DNA from: CAYLOP01 sp964385305
GTDB taxonomy: Bacteria; Chloroflexota; Anaerolineae; Anaerolineales; E44-bin32
Assembly (NCBI GenBank): GCA_964385305.1
Contig: CAYLOP010000063.1
Location: forward strand, 1 to 16,163
Reading direction: 5' to 3'
Length of the DNA stretch: 16,163 nucleotides
Part shown: positions 7,617 to 14,252 of the stretch, one piece after another
Layout: the number at the start of each line of letters is the position of its first letter
Numbering within the stretch: the first letter of the stretch is position 1
Notes under the pieces: generated by a model
Databases searched by the model: none
Seen by the model: the letters and a program-made list of their open reading frames with translations, nothing else
Told to the model about the DNA's origin: nothing
Translations under genes and position numbers: made by a program

Positions 7617-8486
7617 GTGCATATTGTGACCGATAGTGGTGCAGACCTCACCATGGATCCCGAGGAACGAACCGTAAACAACATCCACATCGTGCCTCTC
7701 AACGTCACCCTGGATGGCAAGACGTATCGTGAAGGTATAGATATATCGACGAACGAATTCTATCGCCTGCTTGTCGCGAGCGATAACATGCCCACCACAT
7801 CCCAGCCTTCCGCGGGGGATTTTGCTGAAGTGTATCGAAGACTTGCGGCGGACGGCCGAGAGATCCTGTCGATTCACATGTCCTCCGGATTGAGCGGAAC
7901 TTACAATGCCTCACTTGCGGGGGCCGAGATGGTGCCGGAAGCGAAGGTGACGCATGTCGATACCAAGACTCTTTCGGCCGCGACCGGTTGGCAGGTCGAG
8001 GCGGCGGCCAGGGCGGCCAAGGCTGGTTGGGCAGTGGAACGCATTCTCGCCATGATCAAGCGCATCGGCGAGGCGAGCGACAGTATATACACGCTCAAGG
8101 AACTCAAATACCTGATCCATGGCGGGCGCATCAGCCACATGAAAGGTTTGATTGCATCGACCTTGAAGATCAAACCGTTAATCGGTGTCGAAAAGATGAA
8201 TGGGACCTACGTTCAATTGGGGATGGCGCGCTCCTTCAGGCGTGCTGTAAAAGAGTTGGGTGAGTATATCTCAAGGTTCCACCGACAAGGTATTGAGCTA
8301 AAAGTTCAGGTATTACATGTGGACAACCCCGAAGGGGCCGAGATGCTCCAGGAGTATGTGGATAAAAGGTTCAAGTGCAACTGGCTGCCGACCGGACCGA
8401 TGTCATTGGTCTTAGGCGCGCATACCGGGCCCAGCATGGTGGGCATCGCCTTCGCACCGCTAGCGATGCTGGAGGGCGTCCCCTAG
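7617..8486 (+). CDS. DegV family fatty-acid-binding protein
   Basis: 289 aa from the GTG start, the normal length of DegV/FakB proteins. These bind a free fatty acid in a buried pocket and, where a FakA kinase exists, present it for phosphorylation to acyl phosphate for phospholipid synthesis. Family marks are HIVTDSGADL (2-11), NMPTTSQPSAGDF (57-69) with the head-group-binding Thr/Ser region, MSSGLSGTYNAS (88-99), LKYLIHGGRISH (163-174), and LGAHTGPSMVGIAF (266-279) with the conserved His269. No FakA/DhaK-like partner is seen in the window. Two strong hairpins follow the stop and probably end the transcript. The family is certain. A role in exogenous or recycled fatty-acid use is inferred from the family. 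Confidence 0.92.
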   Translation: MHIVTDSGADLTMDPEERTVNNIHIVPLNVTLDGKTYREGIDISTNEFYRLLVASDNMPTTSQPSAGDFAEVYRRLAADGREILSIHMSSGLSGTYNASLAGAEMVPEAKVTHVDTKTLSAATGWQVEAAARAAKAGWAVERILAMIKRIGEASDSIYTLKELKYLIHGGRISHMKGLIASTLKIKPLIGVEKMNGTYVQLGMARSFRRAVKELGEYISRFHRQGIELKVQVLHVDNPEGAEMLQEYVDKRFKCNWLPTGPMSLVLGAHTGPSMVGIAFAPLAMLEGVP

Positions 8487-8970
8487 AACTGAGTGAGTTT
8501 TCATGCGGTGAATCCAACTAATGTTGCCGGCACCGCATGCGTGCACATCGAGTAATGCAGTTTGGCTCGATGTGCCTTGATTTAATGGAGATACCATTAT
8601 CGGTAGGCGCGCCTGGCATGTATTCATCAAGGCCTCACTCAACCTGAAGCGATGATGGATCAATCTTTCAATCAACATCGGGAGGTCACTCAAACTAGGG
8701 TATCGCATTGAGAGGAGCCGGTGGGTGCGGTTCTTGCGGTCGTCTAGTAGCCTGCTAAGATAGGTGGTGAGAAAATAACCAAGTGCGAAACGGGATTCTG
8801 TGGCGTGGTGCGCCTAGGGGATTCATAATCATCTAACCCGACGTACAGACTGCAAGCTGTGTATGGATGGTAGGCTTCCCATTCCAGAAACGGCCGTAGT
8901 AGAAGCCGGATAAGGTGAGTGATTCACGTGGCACCAACGTTGTTCCCTAAAAAGGTAAGGGAGACTCAAA
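8487..8970. other. Intergenic region of 484 bp without a recognised gene
   Basis: The longest gap in the window. It begins with two tandem hairpins (8502-8575), then a small AATGG/CCATT hairpin near 8585-8599, and a GGCTTC/GAAGCC pair (8873-8878 with 8902-8907) enclosing CGGCCG. It ends with the RBS AAGGGAG (8957-8963) of the acetyltransferase gene. A stretch at 8727-8800 has a faint tRNA-like D-arm text but no T-arm. No ORF on either strand shows coding character. It may carry a promoter, a small RNA or remnant DNA. Confidence 0.5.
8502..8575 (+). terminator. Tandem hairpins after degV, probable terminator or structured RNA
   Basis: Hairpin 1 pairs CATGCGGTG (8502-8510) with CACCGCATG (8531-8539), a 9-bp perfect stem with a 20-nt loop. 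Hairpin 2 pairs GCACATCGAG (8543-8552) with CTCGATGTGC (8566-8575), a 10-bp perfect stem with a 13-nt loop. They are 3 nt apart and begin 15 nt after the degV stop. The tail after hairpin 2 (CTTGATTTAATGG) is only mildly T-rich, so this may be a weak terminator, a 3'-end stabiliser or part of a small RNA. Confidence 0.5.
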
Positions 8971-9630
8971 ATGCGCATGATTGATATGGACACATGGCCT
9001 CGAAGGAAGCATTTCGAGGTCTACAATGCCTATGATTATCCCCACTTCAACCTCTGCGCACCTATGGACATCACAATCTTTTATCCAGCAGTCAAGGATG
9101 CAGAGTTTTCCCTCACGGTTGCGATCACCTACATACTGTCAACTGCAGCCAATGAGATACCAGAATTTCGCTATCGGGCACGCGGGAAACAAGTGATCGA
9201 ATACGAGATGGTTCACCCCTCGATCACCGTTCTCACGGAAGGAGATTTGTTCAGCTTCTGCACCATAGAATTCGAACAGGATTTTCGGCATTTTGCGATT
9301 CGGGCGCAGGAGAGAATCGACCAAGTTAAGCGCAACCCGACCCTGGAAGACGAGCCTGGTCAGGATGATCTGCTCTTCATGACGAGCATCCCTTGGGTCG
9401 CTTTCACCACCATGATGCATCCCATCCATATGCATCCAGCAGACTCGGTGCCTCGGATTGCATGGGGGAAGATCTACGGAGATGGAGCGAGCTTGAAGAT
9501 GCCTCTCTCGGTACAGGGGCATCATGGGTTGATGGATGGGCTGCATGCCGGTCGCTATTACGAGAAAGTTCAAGAGATGCTCAATCATCCGGAACGTATA
9601 TTGAATGCGCAAATGGATCATGGTGTCTGA
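8971..9630 (+). CDS. CatA-type (chloramphenicol acetyltransferase family) O-acetyltransferase
   Basis: 219 aa, the usual length of the trimeric type A chloramphenicol acetyltransferases, which transfer acetyl from acetyl-CoA to a hydroxyl group. The catalytic signature is present: VQGHHGLMDGLHAGRYYEKV (181-200), with His185 as the general base and Asp189 four residues later, matching HHxxxDG. The N-terminus, WPRRKHFEVYNAYDYPHFN (9-27), also follows the family pattern of R-K-x-H-F-E. The segment IPWVAFTTMMHPI (140-152) corresponds to the conserved S-x-P-W-x-x-F core. The start at 8971 has AAGGGAG 7 nt upstream. There is no mobile element or other resistance gene around it, so this looks like a chromosomal homologue, perhaps with another natural substrate. 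Chloramphenicol resistance cannot be claimed from sequence alone. Confidence 0.87.
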   Translation: MRMIDMDTWPRRKHFEVYNAYDYPHFNLCAPMDITIFYPAVKDAEFSLTVAITYILSTAANEIPEFRYRARGKQVIEYEMVHPSITVLTEGDLFSFCTIEFEQDFRHFAIRAQERIDQVKRNPTLEDEPGQDDLLFMTSIPWVAFTTMMHPIHMHPADSVPRIAWGKIYGDGASLKMPLSVQGHHGLMDGLHAGRYYEKVQEMLNHPERILNAQMDHGV

Positions 9631-9704
9631 CATAGAGAATATCAAATCTCCCAGAATCTACTCTTTATACGAACGACCGCGTTAGGCATCGAGATAATCT
9701 GGCT

Positions 9705-10877
9705 ATGATACGTATTAATGTCGAACGAGCCACTCACTTCGTGCTTGCTAAGCAGCATCTGACTCCCAAATCGCGCGCAGACGATGTACTCTCTGTGACA
9801 CACGATGCCGGCGGGTTGCATGCCACCGCGGTATCCACACCTTATCTCTCCCTGCTAGCGAGGATGTCGAATTTTTCCAGGGCTGATCTTGATCGCGAAT
9901 TGTACGAGCGGCAGACGCTTGCGAAGATCCGCTGTGTGCGCAAGACAATTTTTATCCAACCCGCCGATAGGATCCCAGCCTTCTATGCTGCGACTGCGAG
10001 CGTGGTTGCCGGCGCCTCCGAGCGCTTCATGCATGCACGGGGGGTTTCACGACAGCAATTCGAGCGTATGCGGTCCGAGATCCTCGCATTGCTGCACGGC
10101 ACAGAGATGACTGCATCCCAGATCAAGGACCATCTAGGCACTGATGTCCATGTGCCCTCCATCCTGTATGTCTTGTGCGATCGGGGCGAACTGATCCGAG
10201 CACGGCCACTCAGCTGGAGGGATAAACGACATAGCTATGCGCTCTTTCGAGATTACTTCCCCGACCTCGATCTGAATGCCCTCACAGAAGACCAGGCCAA
10301 ATGCTTGATCACCCAACATTATTTGGAAGCCTTTGGGCCCGTTTCGGAAGCCGATATCGCATGGTGGACGGGGTTTGGGTCACTTGATGTGAGGCGCACG
10401 CTGGAGGCGATTGCTGAGCAAGTCGAGGAGGTTGAAATCCCGGATCTGGGTGAAAGATATTTGCTTCTTAAGTCGGATGTGCCTTCGATCCAGCAGATGA
10501 CGATTCCAGAAGAACCCGTAGTAAATTTTCTTCCCGTACTGGATCCTTTCCTGATGGGGTACAAACATCGCGAACGATTTCTCCATGCTAGACATCAAGC
10601 CCATCTGTTCGATCGCTCCGGGAATGCCACCTCAACCATCATCCTATCTGGTCGTGTAATCGGCGTGTGGGATTATGAGGCAAGAGGGACACCCGCGATC
10701 AAGGTCTATATTTTCGATGAAGTTCTCAATGAGATTCATGACCATATTGAGATGGGGGCACGTGCGCTCGGTCTCTTTGTGTTTGGCGAGAATGTAAGTG
10801 TGATGGCTTGCTCGACCATGACGCCCCTGACGGAACGGACGGCGGGGAGTATGATGTCCCCCTTAAAGGGTTTCTAG
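9705..10877 (+). CDS. HTH_42-family winged-helix protein, AlkZ-like but motif-divergent
   Basis: 390 aa, the second HTH_42 protein in the window, from a distant branch. The layout is the same: N-terminal helical/winged region, the block VPSILYVLCDRGELIRARPL (150-169), the second winged-helix part TQHYLEAFGPVSEADIAWWTGF (203-224), and the C-terminal beta domain FLPVLDPFLMGYKHRERF (275-292) followed by IILSGRVIGVWDY (312-324). In the place where AlkZ proteins have a Gln-x-Gln (usually GLxAQ...AYLSLWAR), this one reads GLHATAVSTPYLSLLAR (37-53), so the motif seems to be His39-Ala-Thr41. It may therefore have altered chemistry or only bind DNA. The start is uncertain, as the RBS is weak. It lies 74 bp after the acetyltransferase and could share its transcript. 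The family is firm; activity is unknown. Confidence 0.8.
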   Translation: MIRINVERATHFVLAKQHLTPKSRADDVLSVTHDAGGLHATAVSTPYLSLLARMSNFSRADLDRELYERQTLAKIRCVRKTIFIQPADRIPAFYAATASVVAGASERFMHARGVSRQQFERMRSEILALLHGTEMTASQIKDHLGTDVHVPSILYVLCDRGELIRARPLSWRDKRHSYALFRDYFPDLDLNALTEDQAKCLITQHYLEAFGPVSEADIAWWTGFGSLDVRRTLEAIAEQVEEVEIPDLGERYLLLKSDVPSIQQMTIPEEPVVNFLPVLDPFLMGYKHRERFLHARHQAHLFDRSGNATSTIILSGRVIGVWDYEARGTPAIKVYIFDEVLNEIHDHIEMGARALGLFVFGENVSVMACSTMTPLTERTAGSMMSPLKGF

Positions 10878-11201
10878 CAAAGGTCCGGATGTCGCCTGTT
10901 GATCGAGTTTTCTAGCCTGCTTGTTCTGTTAAGAAGATATATCGATATCTCCTACCTTTGAGATTCGCAAGGGCTTCTTATCCCCTGCTCGATCGGATCG
11001 CCAACGCTATACAATGTTTCCCTTGCAAAGGGCAGGGGTTTATTGTAAAAAGGGCAATCTTGCTATTAACCTTCCGTAGAAGTTCTGGAATCCTGACTTG
11101 ACCACCATGGGCTTCTTCACACGAATGCTTGTGTGCTCGCGTGGGGGGAATTTAGATTACAAAGCGATTAACCCCTGAATAGGGATCGGGGAGGTGCGCA
11201 T
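10878..11201. other. Intergenic region of 324 bp ahead of the envelope-protein locus
   Basis: No coding frame is seen. Contents are a short dyad AGATAT-ATCG-ATATCT (10935-10950), 7-bp arms CCCCTGC (10982-10988) and GCAGGGG (11032-11038) enclosing the small hairpin CCCTT-GCA-AAGGG (11020-11032, overlapping by one base) and followed by TTTATTGT, which could be a terminator-like or branched RNA structure, and the strong RBS GGGGAGG (11188-11194) of the next gene. A promoter for the downstream locus is expected here, but I see no good -35/-10 pair. Confidence 0.4.
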
Positions 11202-13283
11202 ATGGACCGTGCGCGTCATTTTTGGAGACATACACATTCAAGACCCATCCGACTTCTGTACGTCGTCGTAAGCGTGCTCTGCCTTTGTCTCTGGGTGTTC
11301 GGCACAGCCGCAGCAGAGCCCTTGCGAGATCTCGGTTTGTGGGTTAAGCCAGGTGATCCGGAATCAATTCCGGCGGATGGATCGAGCAAGACCCATCTGC
11401 TTGTAGATCTCGATCATTGTTCATGGGTGGGAAGCGCCAGCTCGGATGGCACCTTCCAACTTCAGGTGTCCACAACCCTGGGATCGATCAGTCCTGGGTT
11501 TGCGTCGAATCTTGATTTCAATCCCTTCCCGCCCGAACTGACTCTCACTGCTGGAACCACTTCAGGCACAGCCACGATTCAGGCTAAGTTGGACTATTGC
11601 CCTCCAGGTGGTGTGATGGCTTTTGGCGTATGTAGCGATCCTGAATCGCAAGGAAAGTATCCCACTTGTGTTGGGACGGCACAGGTTGAAATAGTACCTT
11701 ATACAGCTCCTGGTGCTGCCGAGAGTAGCGAAAAGGATGAGGAGGAGGCTGAGGAGGGCGAGAGCAAGGAATTCAGCGCAGGTATGACATGCTCACCGCC
11801 CTCACCAATCGTGGGGCAGACGATCACCTGCACAGTATCGGTGAAAAACGCCGCGGAGGGGGAAGACCTTTCCTACACCTGGTATCTGGAAAACGCCGCT
11901 GGCGTCACGACATCGAACCACACTTACTCCTGGCCCGCCAATGAAAGCGGGGGGCATAGCATCGTAGTCGAAGTGTTGGGGGACAACCGCTGGACGCGCG
12001 CATCGATCGATGTGAACGTGCTCGGGGAGGATGAGAAGCCGGTTGAGAGTGACACCGAAGCAGAGGCGGAATCAAGCGTCGACGATCTCGTTAAAAATCT
12101 GACAGTATGGTTGACCGCTGGAGGGATCAAAGAGGCAGATCCGGCGAAGGTGGTTGCTGGCGGCGGCGCGGCAGCCGTGTTGATCGCCACTTGGCTCATC
12201 ATCAACAATCGCTCGGGCGTTCCGATGGACAAGCTGGAGATGGCTTTGGGGCGCTGGCGATGGGAGCAGCGCGGCGGCCCTGCAGTTGCCGGCGGAGAGC
12301 CCCCATCGGATTTGCCTGAAGGCGGGAAGATCCCCCCTAAAGGCGAGAAACCTGGTTCGCTCCCTGAAGGCGATCGTATAAAACCTGGTGCGGGTGCGGA
12401 GGCGAGGGTCCAGCCTGGCGCGCAGGAAGATGGGAAAGTGGGTGTGAGTGCAGAGGGCGAGCGACCACCGGCGGCGCAAGCCGCGCCTCCAGCCGAGGAT
12501 GAGCCGGCCAAGCCCGCCGTAAAGCCTGCAGCAGGGGAGAGCGGCGAGGAGCAGGCGCTGCGGCATGTGCGCGATATGCAGGACCTCGACGACGCAGTCG
12601 ATCGCACGAGCAAGGGGGTGAAGGAGTTCATCGATAAAATTCCAGAAGAACTCCGCAACTCACAGAAATGGAAAGATCTGGTTGCGCCCAAGCTGAAAAA
12701 ACTGGAGGATTTGCTCTCGAAAGCAAAACTTGACAAGGGACGAACATGGCTCGACCGGGCGGAAAAGTTGCTCGAGCTTCGAAAGGAAGCGGAGCGCGAT
12801 CTGGCGCACCTTCAGCCTGATGCACGCGAGGCGGTGATCTGGACGGAGCGGACCCTGCGTGTGTTGTCCAATATCGCAACTGATGCCTTTAAGGTGATGG
12901 TGACCGACCGTGCGAAAGACGCCGGCAACGCCATTCTCCCCAAGGATGCCGCAGAGAAGTGGGGAAAGGCGATGGATGAGCTTCATAAGGAAATGGAGGG
13001 CTTGGGTGACGGGATATCGAAGGCTGTTCGCCAAGGGGCCTTCAATCTGACCAGGGGGAAGAGCTTCGGCGAGGCAGTCGATGAGATGAAGCGCTCCAGT
13101 TCGCCAGTGATCCGGCAAGAGGCGCAAGATCTAGAGAACATGAAATCAGGACCGCGTGAAGTAAAGGTGGAGTATCCACGTTTCATGGAGAGGGGCACTA
13201 AGAAGGTCAACGACCTCTGGACAAGATTCAAGAAATCGCTTCCGCCACCACCGCCGATCAAAAAGTGGCTTGGATGGAAATGA
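11202..13283 (+). CDS. Single-pass membrane protein with Ig-like ectodomains and long helical cytoplasmic tail
   Basis: 693 aa; I do not recognise it as a named protein. Layout: positively charged N-terminus and signal peptide (1-38, ending AAA before EP); a first beta-rich domain of invasin/Ig-like type (about 40-166; LTAGTTSGTATIQAKL pattern at 115-130); an acidic linker (172-190); a second Ig/PKD-like domain (about 191-275; CSPPSPIVGQTITCTVSVKN at 197-216); another acidic linker; one membrane helix (about 316-335, AVLIATWLIINN); a Pro/Gly-rich region (360-445); a long charged helical part (450-650); and a C-terminal PPPPP (681-685) with KKWLGWK. All six cysteines of the mature chain (73, 133, 144, 156, 197, 210) lie in the outer part, fitting disulfides and the topology N-out, C-in. 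The RBS GGGGAGG lies 7 nt upstream. It leads a four-gene co-directional block with zinc-ribbon, propeller and FHA proteins, suggesting an envelope sensor or scaffold. Confidence 0.8.
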   Translation: MDRARHFWRHTHSRPIRLLYVVVSVLCLCLWVFGTAAAEPLRDLGLWVKPGDPESIPADGSSKTHLLVDLDHCSWVGSASSDGTFQLQVSTTLGSISPGFASNLDFNPFPPELTLTAGTTSGTATIQAKLDYCPPGGVMAFGVCSDPESQGKYPTCVGTAQVEIVPYTAPGAAESSEKDEEEAEEGESKEFSAGMTCSPPSPIVGQTITCTVSVKNAAEGEDLSYTWYLENAAGVTTSNHTYSWPANESGGHSIVVEVLGDNRWTRASIDVNVLGEDEKPVESDTEAEAESSVDDLVKNLTVWLTAGGIKEADPAKVVAGGGAAAVLIATWLIINNRSGVPMDKLEMALGRWRWEQRGGPAVAGGEPPSDLPEGGKIPPKGEKPGSLPEGDRIKPGAGAEARVQPGAQEDGKVGVSAEGERPPAAQAAPPAEDEPAKPAVKPAAGESGEEQALRHVRDMQDLDDAVDRTSKGVKEFIDKIPEELRNSQKWKDLVAPKLKKLEDLLSKAKLDKGRTWLDRAEKLLELRKEAERDLAHLQPDAREAVIWTERTLRVLSNIATDAFKVMVTDRAKDAGNAILPKDAAEKWGKAMDELHKEMEGLGDGISKAVRQGAFNLTRGKSFGEAVDEMKRSSSPVIRQEAQDLENMKSGPREVKVEYPRFMERGTKKVNDLWTRFKKSLPPPPPIKKWLGWK

Positions 13284-13307
13284 CCTGTGTTTCAAGGAGG
13301 GTAGAGC

Positions 13308-14159
13308 ATGACGGATACGGCGTACGCGCAGTTGGAAAGAGCGTGGCGAAGCGGTGATCCAGCCAGCCTGGGTGACGCTCATATGGCGATCGTGGAGACG
13401 TTGGTTACAGACTACGATATCGATGCTGATCGAAGCATCCGTGAGGTCGCTCTTGAGAGCATCCAGGAGCATCTGGACGGGGCTTTTACGGCTTTCAAGG
13501 AGCTGGATGATCCCTTGCGCAACGCTTATGCATCGGTAACGCAGGCCGCGGCTGCTGCGGAATTTGCCGCTTCTTCTCAGGATCCCGATGAACGGACGAT
13601 GTATTTCTACCAGGCGATCGATTCGAGCGAGAAAGGTCTTACCGAGCTTTATCGGTTCGATTCTGTAGGCTTCGACTTAGTTACTACGATGTGCAGTCAA
13701 GTGCTCGGCGTTCTCGCGCGTCTGCGCGGTTTGGATATGCCGCTAGACCGCCAGGCCGCGATCGATGAGATGATCGGGGGCGTGAGCGAGTTGATGGGTG
13801 AGGCGCTGGCGAACGACTTCCGCTTCCGCAACGAAGGGATGGATCGCGTTCATACGGCGCGTTTGGTGGGGTTGTTAGCGGATATGGAGGAAGATCCCGA
13901 TGAACGGCTGGATACGCTCCGTGTGCAGTTCGACCTGGTCATGGATGCTGCAGAGACTTTAAGGGATACGAGCGCAACGGAGGATGCCGAAGCGAGTCTG
14001 AAGTGGGCAAGGGAATTAAAAATGCAACTCCAACACCTCCAGGCGCAGCGCGCGCGTGAGCCAGCGGCCGTGGTGTGCCCAACTTGCGGGCATGAGAATG
14101 TGCCCGGCAGCAAGTTTTGTGCACAATGTGGCGCGCAATTAAGCGGCGAGACGGAATAG
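13308..14159 (+). CDS. Helical protein with C-terminal zinc ribbon
   Basis: 283 aa. Residues 1-250 are predicted largely alpha-helical, with long charged and Ala-rich stretches (for example ASVTQAAAAAEFAASSQDPD, 75-94) but no membrane helix, so the protein is likely cytoplasmic. The C-terminus is a clear zinc ribbon: CPTC (257-260) and CAQC (271-274) separated by GHENVPGSKF, ending in GAQLSGETE. Such ribbons are common tags on bacterial regulatory or scaffold proteins and bind one zinc through four cysteines. The helical part is not recognised. A perfect AAGGAGG (13294-13300) sits 7 nt before the ATG, and the gene begins only 24 bp after the stop of the membrane protein, so the two are almost surely co-transcribed. 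It may bind the long helical cytoplasmic tail of that protein; this is inference from position only. Confidence 0.82.
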   Translation: MTDTAYAQLERAWRSGDPASLGDAHMAIVETLVTDYDIDADRSIREVALESIQEHLDGAFTAFKELDDPLRNAYASVTQAAAAAEFAASSQDPDERTMYFYQAIDSSEKGLTELYRFDSVGFDLVTTMCSQVLGVLARLRGLDMPLDRQAAIDEMIGGVSELMGEALANDFRFRNEGMDRVHTARLVGLLADMEEDPDERLDTLRVQFDLVMDAAETLRDTSATEDAEASLKWARELKMQLQHLQAQRAREPAAVVCPTCGHENVPGSKFCAQCGAQLSGETE

Positions 14160-14240
14160 ACTTCTGACGACGGATAGGGCATCCATCCACCTGCCGGCAT
14201 GCATGACGGAAAAGACGAATCATCGAGCGCGGTGCAGAAC

Positions 14241-14246
14241 GAGGAG
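14241..14246 (+). promoter_or_regulatory. RBS that decides the start of the propeller protein gene
   Basis: GAGGAG lies 6 nt before ATG 14253. Starting there puts the first membrane helix right at the N-terminus. The longer reading from ATG 14199 adds 18 polar residues (MHDGKDESSSAVQNEELR) with no RBS. Confidence 0.65.
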
Positions 14247-14252
14247 CTACGC

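Noticed and set aside
8460..8708. 82-codon ORF on the - strand over the end of degV and the tandem hairpins
   Set aside because: No RBS or family pattern, and it crosses a solid gene and two hairpins; a shadow frame.
8690..8745. Text resembling the GAGCCGG segment of group II intron RNA
   Set aside because: The complementary CCGGTTC part and any reverse transcriptase or domain V are missing.
8727..8800. tRNA-like text (CGTCTAGTAGCCT followed by AAGATAGG) in the large gap
   Set aside because: No matching acceptor stem, anticodon arm or GGTTCGAAT-type T-arm could be built.
11924..12736. Long 270-codon ORF on the - strand inside the membrane protein gene
   Set aside because: Ser/Ala/Pro-rich composition typical of the complement of a GC-rich Pro/Gly/Lys coding stretch; the + strand frame has a signal peptide, RBS and domains.
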